A DNA stretch of 64,000 nt from Cryptomeria japonica (Eukaryota > Streptophyta > Pinopsida > Cupressales > Cupressaceae): the NCBI RefSeq assembly GCF_030272615.1, contig NC_081412.1:668875852-668939851 (forward strand), read 5' to 3'. The position numbers and the translations under genes were made by a program. How positions within the stretch are numbered: the first letter of the stretch is position 1; each line of letters begins with the position of its first letter. The notes beneath the pieces were generated by a model, which worked only from the letters and a program-made list of their open reading frames with translations, did no database searches and had not been told where the DNA came from. Positions 12,285 through 23,490 of this stretch are shown here, in pieces.

Positions 12285-12980
12285 AATTTCGCTCTGGATC
12301 CTTTGGAAGGGTCAGGAGCAAAATTTGCATTCCTGGCCAATTTAGACCTCATTTCATCATAATCTCACAACTAGCCCTTTGCCTAGCTCAAACAGGGTAA
12401 AAAAATAGGAGTTTCAAAGGATTTCGCTCTGGCCCCTCTGGAAGGGTCAGGAGCGAAATTTGCATTTTAGGACAAAATCTTCACAACTTGTGACCACAAC
12501 TTGCTCAAATGCATGTCTAAGGATCCCTTTAATCTCAACCAACATCAAGCTTGATGCAAAATTGGAGAAAAATGGAGTTTTTGAGGATTTCGCTTTGGAC
12601 CCTTTGGAAGGTTCAGGAGCGAAATTTTAGTTTAGGCTCAAGTTCTATCACTCCTCCACTCCGAAATATCTTCCAAGGCAAGCATACACTAATATTTTCT
12701 CCACCAAGGCCTAGTAATCCATCTCCTGATCTTCATTATGAGCAATTTAGGTGAAATTAAGAATTTCACTATGGACCCTTTGGAAGGGTCAGGAGCGAAA
12801 TTCATTCTTTAGCTCAAAATCCTTACCTCTTGGACTCATAACCTATTCAAATGCAAACTTGTGGCAATCTTCAAGCCCAATCCACCTTGATCACTATCTT
12901 GGCCTAGCACAAACTTTGGAGGATAAGATGGTTTTTTAGGATTTTCGCTCTAGACCCTTTGGAAGGGTCAGGAGCAAAAA
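12285..12980. repeat. Hairpin repeat array, part of minus-strand unit (5 copies)
   Basis: Five near-palindromes of the form TTTCGCTCTGGACCCTT-tgg-AAGGGTCAGGAGCGAAA occur at about 12290, 12420, 12590, 12765 and 12945, separated by unrelated sequence. The two arms can pair over about 17 bp with two mismatches. They are the same orientation as the ten copies at 20300-21780, from which they were separated by the nested insertion. Confidence 0.85.
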
Positions 12981-13322
12981 TCTTGTTTTGAGCTTATTTC
13001 TTCATTCTTTCAACCTGTTGTGACCATTTCACACATCGCCCCATTAAAATGGGGACCCCCTCTTTTTGCTCGGTTTCGCCTGTTCTTCTCTCTGCTTTTA
13101 GGGTTTTGGGTTAGTGAGTCTGTCTAGGTTTAGTCGGAATTTTGAAGGCAAGTCCAAATTTGCCTAAGTGTTAATGATGGGATTTTGAAATTTTGTCCGA
13201 TTGAGTGATTTTGACCAAATTTTGGAAATTTTGATAATTGATCCCAGGCCTTGGAGATAGCCTAATTTTGCCTTGTGAAGTGACTGAAGTCCTAAAATCT
13301 TGGTATTTTGGCCTATGGAAGC

Positions 13323-15088
13323 AAAATCGCTCCTGTCCCTCTGTCAGGGACCAGGGCGAAATTGGTATTTTTATGCATCTTGGTTATTAATGTGTTTCAT
13401 TCGTCTTGTGCAGGATCGCCAGGAGGAGCAGTTGAACACTAATTGAAAGTTTTGAAGATTTTGAGAGTCAAAAATGGCAAGTTTTTTAAGGTTTAAGGTT
13501 AAATCGCTCCTGTCCCTCAGCCAGGGACCAGGACGAAATGGCTTACTTAGACCATTTTGGGCCTCATTTTGATCAAATTAAAGCGTTAAGGACATAATGA
13601 AAGGTGAAATCAACATGATGGAGCACCAGGATTTAGTCGTTTGCAATAAAAAGTTGATCATTTGCCCTAAAAGGACAAAATCGCTCCTGTCCCTCACTGA
13701 AGGACCGGAGCTTGTTTCTTAAAATTCAACTGTCCTTGCAGGACCAAGACGATTTTTGGATTGGAAGAGATAAAGGAGGACATCTTTTGTCCATTGAATA
13801 TAATTTGAAGAAATTTGCAAACAAGGAAATGTGCCAGAAGGACAAAATCGCTCCTGTCCCTCACTGAAGGACCAGCTTGAAATCCAAGATCGCCTTGTCC
13901 TTGCAGGATTTGAACAATTTCACGATTTGAGAAGAACAAGGGAGGTACATTTTACTCGTTGAATATAATTTGATTGCACCTCGAAGGAGAAAATTGGCCC
14001 TAGAAGCAAAATCGCTCCTGTCCCTCTCCCAGGGACCAGGGCGAATTTAAAAGGTAGCTCCCGTCCCTCTCCCAGGGACCAGAGCGATTTCCTCCTAAGG
14101 CGAATTTTTCACAAAGTTAAAGCAAGTTTCATGTCAAAGATGAGTGAAGGGGAGCATAATGAGTCCGTTGAAGACAAATTTGAAAGTTGGCAAAGCACGA
14201 ATGAGCTTACAAATGAAAGTTCGCTCCTGTCCTTCAGTCAAGGACCAGGGCGAAATCTTGGTTACTTAGCCTTCCCTTCTAAATTTTGAAGAATCTAGGC
14301 CAAGGTACGAGGTGGCGATGATGTTTGGAACGCTTCGAAGAAGAAGAAAATTGCAAGGACCATGAAAAGTGATGAAATTGCCCAAGGCGCTCCTGTCCCT
14401 CTCCTAGGGACCAGAGCGAAATGTCCAAGTATGCTTAATTTTGAGGTGTCACTTCCGTTTCAAACGTTCAAGAAGGAGTAAGAGACACCATTTTACGCTT
14501 TGAAGGCAATTAAAAGTTGATATGAACAAGGATGAGCACAAGGAACAAAGGTTCGCTCCTGTCCTTCAGTCAAGGACCAGAGCGATTTCAATGAAGACCT
14601 TCATTCCTTCCACAAACCACGCCAAGGCAAAGTTACACAAGATCGAATATGTCCTTGGAAGGATGATGGACAAGGAACCAAACGTCAAAAAGTGACTAAC
14701 TTGAGCAAAGATGCAAAATCGCTCCTGTCCTTCAGTCAAGGACCAGGGCGATTTCTACTAAACTGGTCATTTCCTTCAAAAAATTACGTCAAGGCAAGGT
14801 TACCCAAGGTTGAAAATGTCTTTAAGAAGATGATGAATGAGAGGTTAACGACAAAAGGTTGACAAATTTGAGCTAAATGCAAAGTTCGCTCCTATCCTTC
14901 AGTCAAGGACCAGGGCGATAATGGTTCTAAGAGGCATTCATTTACAAAATTGAATGGATCAAGCTCAAGATTCCCAATTAAATTGCCAGTTTGGACGTCC
15001 AAGATGTGATTTTGAACGTAAGAAGCGAGAAATACTAGACCAAAATGAAGAAGCGCTCCTGTCCCTCTCCCAGGGACCAGAGCGATGA
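13323..15088. repeat. Hairpin repeat array of plus-strand unit (about 12 copies, ~167-bp spacing)
   Basis: Near-palindromes of the form ATCGCTCCTGTCCCT-n-AGGGACCAGGGCGAAAT occur at about 13323, 13502, 13678, 13845, 14010, 14054, 14219, 14387, 14552, 14717, 14885 and 15052. They are the reverse-orientation version of the family at 12285-12980 and 20300-21780, as expected for a unit inserted the other way round. The sequence between hairpins is poorly conserved, while the hairpins are well kept. Confidence 0.88.
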
Positions 15089-15428
15089 GGTTAATGTTCA
15101 TTTTTCTTCCCATGCCTAGGGGCCAACATCATTTTCAAATTGCATTAAATGCTAAAATTCGATAAAACTTGAAATATTCAATTAAAATTAGCATTTAAAA
15201 ATAGCGCATGAGGTATTTAATGATTAATTTAACCCTTTAAAAAAAAATCGAAATTATTAATTATAAAGGTGTTTAAATTAATTAATTATTAATTTAAATA
15301 AAAAAGGGAGAGCGCTTGGGTTTTATTTTTCATATTTTTACAAAGTCGGCCTCCATTTTTATTTGAAATTTATTTATTATTTGCCTATTTTCAAAAGTCG
15401 GCCCAGGGGGATTGTAGAGGTGAGCGCC

Positions 15429-15434
15429 TATAAA
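15429..15434 (+). promoter_or_regulatory. TATA box upstream of the unit's ORF
   Basis: TATAAA within gcctataaagg, about 535 bp upstream of the ATG at 15966. It follows the hairpin array and precedes a leader without long frames. A promoter function is inferred from position only. Confidence 0.4.
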
Positions 15435-15965
15435 GGAGAGGTAGGTTATGGCATTTCAAATCATCATTTAATCATCGTTGTTCACATGCGATTTTGGAGA
15501 GGTGAATAAAGAGCGAATTTCATCAAGAATACAAGGTGCGAAGTCTCATCAAGGGGAGTGCGAATTTGGTTTGAAGAGGAGCGAATTCTCTATCATCACG
15601 TTGAAGACCCCAAGGTGGTGGAATTGACAAGGAAGGCGCCTTCGCTAGAGGAGGATCACGTTGTAAACTACAAACTTCGATTTGGCCTAGGCGAATTTCC
15701 TTATTTTGCATTCTTTTGTTAGAGTTAACTCTCAAAGTGAGGTATGGCGAAGTCTTTCTTGTCAAAATTTTGAATTTTAATCGTCATAGTCTCAATCTTG
15801 AATTTTGAATTTTGAAATTTTGAAATTTCTAGTAGCTCAATCGTATTTAGGAAATGATAACTCAAAGACTTATCATGAAGTTTCCTAAATTCAATCTTTA
15901 ATCTAATCTATATTTCTACATTGCAAAATCTATTACTTATTATGAAATGTTGTGTAGGTGTTACG

Positions 15966-18191
15966 ATGGCGACCCCGAAGGCGGGAGCATCCACCAGTCG
16001 TCCAGCTCTCATGAAGGAAGATCAAAAGAATGAAGAATTGGAGACCAAGATCGTGTCGAAGTGGAGCAACATTGGAGATACCAACTTGGGAAACTTCAGT
16101 ACGAAGAAGTTTCGAGAGGTCCCTTACATTGGCAAGCCATCACCTGTCGCCAGGAGAATAATTGAAAGTGGCATCATTAAGGTGGCCGGCTTCCCTCCAG
16201 CAATCCAGTGCCATGAGTTGATGATCGAGTGTGCTCGCCATTATGATCCACAGTCCAGATCGATCGTGTCCAAGGAAGGAAACACTTTAGCTTACCTTTC
16301 AGAGGAGGCTATCAGTGAGGCTTTCCATCTTCCAGAGCACAGAGATATGATTTACAAAAGCATAGAAGGAGCCAGGTCCATGTACGAGGATGATCCAGAC
16401 ACTTGCCTAAGCATCATCAATAAGAACTGGTTACTCAAGAGTCGTCCTCGCCTGAGCAAGATTCCGAACACACCACATAGGATCGACTTCCAGGAGGAGT
16501 ACAGAGATTTGATAACACTACTCAACCGAGTCACAGGAGCTCCTAAGGCCTTCTATTTTGAGAAGTGGATGTTCTACTTCATCCAAGTGATAGTTCAGGG
16601 GAAAGGAACAATTCATTGGGCTAGAATGATTAGCCATTGCTTGGAGGTACAGTTAAGGAGACTGAAGGCTACCAAGTCCTTCCGCATGAGTTCATACATC
16701 ATATATGCCTTGATCAGGAGCTTTGAATATGCGGGACTACCTCATAGAGGAGTGATTGGAAGAGGGCCCTATGTTCACTTGCATCATCCGCCAGGAAGTA
16801 ACTACAAGTTAGCCAATGATACCTTCACGATGAACATCACTAGGACATTGCAAGGCGGGATTCACAATCGACTATCTCAGGATGCACAAGAGCTAGTAAA
16901 GAGGTACGGTGCTTGGTTTATCCAATTTCCAAAATTTACATATATTAGAGTGCATGGATGTCCTTCACCTCCATACATGTTGCCGAGATATCCGACAGAT
17001 AGAATAGTGTTACTTGAGGTAACTAGACAGTTGGCAGCTTATGCGAAGGCATTCAGACACAGACATGGAAATGGAGTCCCTGTGCCTATCATATTAGGGA
17101 ATTCAGTTGAGGTATGTCCTAATGCTCTAGTCATGGATGATGCAGAGAAGGAGTTAGCTTTATATTCATTTTCATTCTTTGCCTTGAGAGAGAGCTTTGA
17201 TCCTTATGGGTATATAGAGGAGACAGTCGGTAGGAAATACAAGCATGAGTTTCAGATAGAAGACTTTGTGATGAATCTCTCAGATGATCTTGAAGTGAAA
17301 AGAAAGATGCATTCTAGATTGCCTTTAGATTTCATCAGGAAATGCAAGATTTACAAAGTAGCCGACCAAGCTCAGGACAGTGGCAGGCATCTCCAATCAT
17401 CTTATGACCGAGAAAGCAAATCAGTGAGGCTAGATTGGAATGAACTCGAGGTTGTGGATCTAGATGCTTTGATGGCTCCAGTTTTGTCTTGTACTCGCAG
17501 ATGGGTTGATGTGCAACATCAGAAGTTGAGAGAGCAGGGCATAGCTATGACTTTCACTTTGGAGGAAAGACCAGCAGAGGGTGGAGCAAGTGTAAGTGAA
17601 GGTAATCCTAATCCCAGAAGTGCAAGCGAAGGCAACCTCAGAAGCGTAAGTGAAGGCAATCCCCATCCGAGAGGTTCGAAGAGGAAAGAGAGACTTGAGA
17701 AAAGAGAATCCTCCAAGAAGAAGCCAGAGGCCAACCGAGATCGTTCATCCGGCACATCTTCTCGACAAGAGAAGAGGACACTTGAAGTGGAGGAGTCTAT
17801 GGAATCAATGGTACAGAACGATAAACAGGAAGAAGAACAGGCACCTCAACGATCATCAAGTCGATCTCTCCAAGTCGATGAGCTACATGAAGACAAGAAC
17901 GATGACGAGGTAACATCTCCTCTCAGAGAAGAAGAAACATTGCATAAGGAGATAAAGGTTAGAGAAACAAGATCTGCCATTCCAGATTGGTTGAAGGAGA
18001 GACTGACAAGGGTGATTGTGATCGAGGACGAAGACAATGTGATTGATTTAGAGAGCCTTGTTGGAAATTCTCAGGAAGTGACAGAAAGGAGGAAGGCCAC
18101 TAAGATGTCTAAGATGATCAGAGATGAGACAGGATCCAGGAAATTGCAGATAGCTACACCAGCAATTTCCTCGCAGAGGAATATGATGTAG
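15966..18191 (+). CDS. Large ORF of unknown function inside LTR-like unit (N-terminal part)
   Basis: 741 codons from the ATG at 15966, chosen over the in-frame ATG at 15921 because its context (ACGATGGCG) is better; the upstream 15 codons look like leader. I do not recognise the family. The first ~480 residues are globular, with a W-rich middle (FYFEKWMFYFIQVIV, GKGTIHWARMI); this recalls the gag-preceding ORFs or plant-mobile-domain proteins of some large LTR elements, but that is only an impression. Residues ~540-580 hold a triple repeat built on SEGNP/SEGNL, then a highly charged K/E/R-rich tail follows. The bases at the start codon (TGGCGACCCCGAAGG) also resemble a retroelement primer-binding site. 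The frame breaks near 18190; coding similarity resumes in another frame. Confidence 0.6.
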   Translation: MATPKAGASTSRPALMKEDQKNEELETKIVSKWSNIGDTNLGNFSTKKFREVPYIGKPSPVARRIIESGIIKVAGFPPAIQCHELMIECARHYDPQSRSIVSKEGNTLAYLSEEAISEAFHLPEHRDMIYKSIEGARSMYEDDPDTCLSIINKNWLLKSRPRLSKIPNTPHRIDFQEEYRDLITLLNRVTGAPKAFYFEKWMFYFIQVIVQGKGTIHWARMISHCLEVQLRRLKATKSFRMSSYIIYALIRSFEYAGLPHRGVIGRGPYVHLHHPPGSNYKLANDTFTMNITRTLQGGIHNRLSQDAQELVKRYGAWFIQFPKFTYIRVHGCPSPPYMLPRYPTDRIVLLEVTRQLAAYAKAFRHRHGNGVPVPIILGNSVEVCPNALVMDDAEKELALYSFSFFALRESFDPYGYIEETVGRKYKHEFQIEDFVMNLSDDLEVKRKMHSRLPLDFIRKCKIYKVADQAQDSGRHLQSSYDRESKSVRLDWNELEVVDLDALMAPVLSCTRRWVDVQHQKLREQGIAMTFTLEERPAEGGASVSEGNPNPRSASEGNLRSVSEGNPHPRGSKRKERLEKRESSKKKPEANRDRSSGTSSRQEKRTLEVEESMESMVQNDKQEEEQAPQRSSSRSLQVDELHEDKNDDEVTSPLREEETLHKEIKVRETRSAIPDWLKERLTRVIVIEDEDNVIDLESLVGNSQEVTERRKATKMSKMIRDETGSRKLQIATPAISSQRNMM

Positions 18192-19147
18192 AGACATTTG
18201 AGCTTGGTCCACCCACAGCCAAGCAGACACTAGATGAGGCCACCGATTCATTTGAAGCATTAAAAGACAAGCTTAGGGAAGAAATGGAGAAAAATAGAAA
18301 GCTTGAAAGAGAGGTCGGTGCATGGAGAAGCTACTTCAGCCATCTCAATCAGCCTTTAGGACATCAGGATCCAGCAAGATCTCCTGTGCAAGCACTTCCC
18401 CTTCAATCAATTGGTGAGGCAGAGAGATTCAGGAGTTTGGTCCATCTTATGAGCTCTTGGATTGACAAATCCCATACAGTTGCTATTGAATTTGCAACAA
18501 GGATGATGCAGACCATTCACTGAGCCATCCAGGTTCTTGAGATCATCCACAACTTGATGATAACAATGGCCGCCTTTGCTCATGCTAAAGATGTTATCAT
18601 TCCTGTCCTGCAAGTAATCAGACAGACTTCAAGGAAGGTCCTAGCACAAGAAAAGATAATGGATGGAGGACCTCATAGTTTACTTCAGTGGTCGACTTTA
18701 CTCCAGATGAAGGAAGTTCTCTTCGAGGATATCAGTACCAGATGCAACCATGTTGAGGGGGTCATCCACCCGATCCAGGACAGAGTGTTTGGGGTGTTAT
18801 GTACTATTCTTGGCAGGAGGATCGAAGTTGAGACAGATGTGGATTTACAGGAATTGGAAGAAAGGGTCAAGGTCATCTTTTGCAAAGATGCGAATATTAT
18901 CACAGACGAGCAACGGGACCAGATGTTTGCTACCATGCTCCTGATTGAGAAAACCAAAGAACTTGAACCTAAATGGGACACTGCTCTTCTCAAGGCTTTC
19001 GATCAGGTCATCCACTTGGAGGAACGAATGAGGAATCTTCCCGAGATTCCAATTGCTGAGATCGAAGGAATCGTGTCCAGATTCATTGCATATGCTAAAA
19101 AGGAGCATTGGAAAGGGAATAAGATTCTAGAAGAAAGGTTGTTATAG
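18192..19147 (+). pseudogene. C-terminal continuation of the unknown ORF (frameshifted, one stop)
   Basis: From about 18192 a different frame carries a plausible continuation: a charged coiled-coil stretch (DKLREEMEKNRKLEREV) followed, after an in-frame TGA at 18521-18523, by a helical region to the stop at 19147 (198 codons open from 18554). One frameshift and one stop thus separate it from the first 741 codons. It ends directly before the ~1.05-kb terminal segment shared with the minus-strand relative. Function unknown. Confidence 0.55.
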
Positions 19148-19340
19148 ATGATGTGGCACCTTAATTGTCATTGGTCTATGTCTCCTAGATTTTTGTGCCA
19201 AATTTAATATTTGGCTATGCATTTAATATTGTTCAGTAAAAAGGGGGCTATTTGTAATAAACCCTAATTAGGGCTTAGGTGTCATAATCTTGGCCATTGA
19301 TCTTCTTTTTGATCTGGACCGTTCATTGTAATTGAGGATG

Positions 19341-19350
19341 CTATATATAC
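19341..19350 (+). promoter_or_regulatory. TATA box in terminal segment of plus-strand unit
   Basis: CTATATATAC lies about 850 bp before the 3' end of the unit, downstream of a conserved AACCCTAATTAGGG. Position and the match to the inverted relative suggest the LTR promoter. Confidence 0.5.
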
Positions 19351-20199
19351 CCTCATTTCTTTTCTTTTTGTAATTAGAAATTAGATATCAGCATTAGACA
19401 TTAGAGATTAGAGATTAGCAATTTGAGAAGCAAGTTATTTTGTAGCAAGATTGAGCTTTGAAGAAGGAATTTCAAACAATTGTTGTTCATGATGGCTTTG
19501 AGATCAATAAAATATTGAAGTTATGGTGTTTTATTGCAATTCTTGTGGTTATCTTCATGGTTGTTCACATTCTTGAATCATTCTCAATCAAAGTAGTGTT
19601 TTTTAAGTTTGAAGGACTAAGTGTCGGGCTTGATCTTTGGTGAGATTCACTTTCCAAACCACTAGCTTCTTGCTGATTGTAGGAATGCCTTGCGTGGTCA
19701 ACTGGAGAAACTTGAATCACTTAAACCTTCAATCGTTGTTGTATCTTGGATATGTGCCTTTGTGGTAGTGTCTATGATCCTTGATGAATTGAAAGATCAT
19801 TTGTTACCTTAGAAGATCGCATCAATTTCAGTTGAGTTGTTATTTTATGGCAAAATTGAAGTTGGTAGAATCTTGCCAAGTCTCGTCCACATTGAGTCAT
19901 TCTTAGGGTTAGATTAGACTAGATTTCTTGCAAGCCCTCCTCTTTTGATCTTTTTTGAAATTGTTAGTTTAGGAAATTCTACTTCGGAAACGTAAGGCCC
20001 CTTGATGACACAGCAATCACAACGACCACTGGTGCTTATCCACACGTAGAGACCCTACTTAAAAGAACATTGGAGTCACCCTGATAGATCCTTCTTGCGA
20101 TATCTTCAGCTATCAGAGACTTTATTCAAGAGAGGATAAGGTACCCTTGGGTATTTTATTCTGTGTTAGGCTGTGTACAAAATACACGTCAACACAACC

Positions 20200-22374
20200 T
20201 CAGTCAACTTCAAAAGGCAAGGACACACCTTCTCACTCCCATCCACGCCATAAAAACAAAAAGTTTGACTTGATTTGCAAAGAGAAAAGGTGATCTTAAT
20301 AATTTCGCTCTGGACCCTTTGGAAGGGTCAGGAGCGAAATTCATGTTTTTGCTCAATTCCTTCAAGTTTGAAGATCACCAACAAGTCAAAGTCATGCCTA
20401 AAGACATCTCCCATCTTAATTCACCTTGAACTACCGTAGACTTAGCATAAAATTGAGGGAAAAGAGTGGTGTTGTGAAATTTCGCTCTGGACCCTTTGGA
20501 AGGCTCAGGAGCGAATTTCTCATTCTAGACTTGAATCTTCATCTTTTCAACTCCAATCTTCTTTGCAATGTAAAAACATACCAATTCACCATCCAACATG
20601 CCAACGCCTAGCCAAAACAAGGAAAAATAAGAGCTATAAGGATTTTCGCTCTGGACCCTTTGGAAGGGTCAGGAGCGAAATCCTCTTTCCAGGTTGATCT
20701 TGCACTTCATTCATCCAATTATTCTTCAAACACAATCAATTCAACTTCCTTTCACTCTAATCAAGGCAATTCGCTATCAAACTAGCTCCCGACAAGGTCA
20801 CTCTATGGCCTAAGGCAAAAAAGAAGGTCAAATGGAGGATTTTGCTTTGGACCCTTTGGAAGGGTTAGGAGCGAAATTCTCCTTCCAGGTTGATTTCCAT
20901 CATTTCATCGTCTCAAACCTCCTCTCTAAGGTAAATATGCATCCAAGTCTCCTCAACTATGCCTCAAAAATCCAAAACTTGGCCATATCAAAGAGCAAAA
21001 ATAGAGAAAAAGTGAATTTCGCTCTGGACCCTTTGGAAGGGTCAGGAGTGAAATTCTCCTTCTAGGCTCATTTTCACTTTTTTTCCTCTCTTCTTTGGCT
21101 TGGATATAGCTCATTAGGCTTCTCCTGATCATCCTCTAGTCCAAGTTAGCATTCACTTCAAGGCTTTGTGAAGAAAAAAGGGGTTCATATGAATTTCGCT
21201 TTGGACCCTTTGGAAGGGTTAGGAGCGAAATTCTTGTCTTGGTCAAAAATCCTTCACTCCTTCACATTCTATCACTTGGAAAGGCAAAGACACATCATCT
21301 CCCTTAAAATACGCCCAAGGAACAAGGTTTGTAGTCTAAGCAAGGAAGCAAACGAGGCTTATGAAGAATTTCGCTCTGGACCCTTTGGAAGGGTCAGGAG
21401 CGAAATTTCTATTTTAGGATAAAATCCTTCACTCCTTCACTTTTAGTCACTCCCTAAGGCAAGAACATATCCATCTACCTCCACCATGACCAAGGAATAA
21501 GGCTTTCAGTGCAAACAAGGAGGAAAAAAGGTGTCTTCTAACTAGACCCTTTGGAAGGGTCAGGAGCGAAATTTCTTTTAGGCTCAAATCTTGACTTCAT
21601 CTCTCACATTTCTTCACTCCAAATAAGTGTTTTGCCCTCAATAATGCCTGGGAATGAGTTAGTCCTAAGTTCAGATCAAAGTAGAATGTCCTATAGAGGA
21701 ATTCGCTCTGGACCCTCTGGAAGGGTCAGGAGCGAAATTGAAATTTGCTTTGGACCCTTTGGAAGGGTCAGGAGCGAAATTTGACATTTTGGTCTCTCCG
21801 TCAGGATTCATATATGGAATATAACATTTAAGTATAAGTGATTCTTTCTCATACTTTAAGTTATATTCCATATATACTGTCAGGAGATTTGAGAGTGGTT
21901 TCGGACCTCCAGGAGTTATAATGCAAAATCTAATTTTTGGAGGATTCTTCAATTTTCCAGACTTAGTCAAATTTCAGGATCAGGATGACATTCTAGACTT
22001 AGCCAAATTTCAGGACATTTGAAGATCAGGATGACATTCCAGATTTCATCACTCACCAATTTGACCTAACTCAGACCTTCAAAGATGATATTCACTCACC
22101 AAGCTTCATTGACCTCCTGAAACTCAAACAAGACACCATTAGCAACAAGAGCAAGACTAGGCCTAAGGGAGACTTTCAAAGAAACCCTAAACTACAGCCC
22201 ATGCTGACTCCCCCTGGCTCAAGCAGAGCCTATCATCCTAGCGATCCCTCTAGCAACACTCAGCATGCAAAGGCTAACAGACAAATCCCTAAAAAACCTA
22301 GAAAGCAAACCCCAGAAAGCAAAAAAGTAGGGGTCCCCATTTGCAATGGGGCAATGTGTGAATACGTCACAACA
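20200..22374 (-). mobile_element. 4.5-kb LTR-like unit, 5' portion (minus strand)
   Basis: This is the right half of the unit that ends at 10696. On the minus strand it begins at 22374 with TGTTGTGACG, then a segment (cacattgccccatt...aatggggacccc) that matches the start of the plus-strand copy at 13016-13065. Ten hairpin repeats fill 20300-21782. The flanking ggttt (22375-22379) pairs with 10691-10695. No coding region is seen; 21783-22320 holds only short frames. Confidence 0.75.
20300..21782. repeat. Hairpin repeat array of minus-strand unit (10 copies)
   Basis: Copies at about 20304, 20477, 20640, 20846, 21014, 21190, 21367, 21546, 21703 and 21745, mostly 165-205 bp apart. The core is again ...TTCGCTCTGGACCCTT/AAGGGTCAGGAGCGAA. 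The copy at 21546 has lost part of its left arm; others carry single changes. Confidence 0.88.
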
Positions 22375-22872
22375 GGTTTGTACTTTGTTTCCATCGGCCC
22401 ATCCTTCTCTCCTCTTATGATTGAGGATCCCTTCTAGCTCATATCAACAATTGATCAATATGGGGTTCGTAGGAGAGACATGCAATAGGGTGCCCCTAAA
22501 CTGACCCTTGACCCTAGGCCCAAGGACCAAGTGGAAGGGTGCATCCCTCCAATTAAAGAGACATAGCCCCCAACCGTGGAAGGTATATAAAGGGGAATCA
22601 ATTGAGAGGAGGACAAAAAAAAAGATATCAGTCTGTCCTAAAGGAAGAAATAGCAGATCGGACATGAGCAAAATCCCTCATATTCATAGCAGGCTGATCA
22701 GAATAATAATATTGAATTATTGTGGTATGCTGAAAACATTTATGTTACCTATCCATATGTATTTGTATTATTCATATGTATATATGTGTGTTTGTGTGTG
22801 TGTATAGTATTTAATAATATGAATTTCTGTTTGCAATAATCGATCATGCTGTGGGAAAGGAAGGGAATGCAA

Positions 22873-22927
<55 letters not shown>
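22873..22927. repeat. (CT)n(TA)n microsatellite
   Basis: About 18 bases of CT repeat followed by about 36 bases of TA repeat, lying between two copies of the motif gaattctgtttgcaataatcgatcatg. Confidence 0.95.
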
Positions 22928-22932
<5 letters not shown>

Positions 22933-23490
22933 TCTGTTTGCAATAATCGATCATGTTGTGGGAAAGGAAGGGAATGCAAGGAGGGGGAACAATGAGGGAT
23001 ACCTCACTAGGCATGCCACCTCATGAGAATAGTTAAGGACCGCATGAGGCCAAGGAGGACAAAGTTTCTGCCCTTGGGCCTAGGTCAAGGGTCAGTTTAG
23101 GCGCACCCTATTGCATGCCTCCCCTATGAACTCCATATTGATCAATTGTTGACATGAGGTAGAAGGGATCCTCAATCATAAGAGGAGAGAAGGATGGAAT
23201 GATCATGTGAATTTCTGTTTGCAATAATCGATCATGTTGTGGGAAAAGAAGGGAATGGAAGGAGGGGGAACTACGAGGGATACCTCACTAGGCATGCCAC
23301 CTCATGAAAATAGTTAAGGACCACATGAATCTAAGGGGGACAGAGTTTCCGCCCTTGGGCCTAGTTCAAGGGTCAGTTAGGGGCACCCTATTGCATGTCT
23401 CCCCTACAAACTCCATATTGATCAACTGTTGACATGAGCTAGAAGGGATCCTCAATCATAAGAGGAGAGAAGGAAGGAATGATAGAGGGA
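22927..23490 (-). repeat. Two tandem ~283-bp units within the inverted-LTR element
   Basis: Units 22927-23209 and 23210-23490 each start with ctgtttgcaataatcgatcatg and contain the same ctaggcatgccacctcatga and ttgatcaattgttgacatga segments. They are oriented like the right arm (minus). Confidence 0.8.

Larger units (their letters stand above)
10696..13015 (-). mobile_element. 4.5-kb LTR-like unit, 3' portion (minus strand)
   Basis: This is the left half of an insertion whose other half is 20200-22374. On the minus strand the unit starts TGTTGTGACG at 22374 and ends CATCAACA at 10696, with target duplication ggttt on both sides. Its last ~1.06 kb (11760-10696) resembles the end of the plus-strand relative (19150-20194), including a TATA-like CTATATAAG on the minus strand near 11570 and a shared segment with AACCCTAATTAGGG. 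Positions 12285-12980 hold five hairpin repeats. A 135-codon minus-strand frame (12165-11758) has no recognised similarity. No second copy of its ends is present, so it looks like a solo LTR or similar. Confidence 0.75.
13016..20194 (+). mobile_element. 7.2-kb plus-strand LTR-like unit carrying an ORF
   Basis: Starts TGTTGTGACC and ends ACGTCAACA, flanked by a perfect caacc duplication (13011-13015 and 20195-20199), so it moved as one unit by an integrase-type mechanism. Both ends match those of the minus-strand relative it landed in. Inside are a 1.77-kb hairpin array, an internal TATA (15429), a broken ~1,060-codon ORF, and a second TATA (19342) about 850 bp before the end, as expected for the U3-R-U5 layout of an LTR. 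I find no direct-repeat copy of its ends, so it is either a solo LTR with an ORF in U3, or an element that has lost normal LTR symmetry. Confidence 0.75.

Noticed and set aside
13016-15965. Reading 13016-15963 as a normal 5' LTR followed by a primer-binding site
   Set aside because: The supposed LTR end (ttacg) lacks CA, and no second copy of this sequence follows the ORF; the caacc duplication defines 13016-20194 as the unit.
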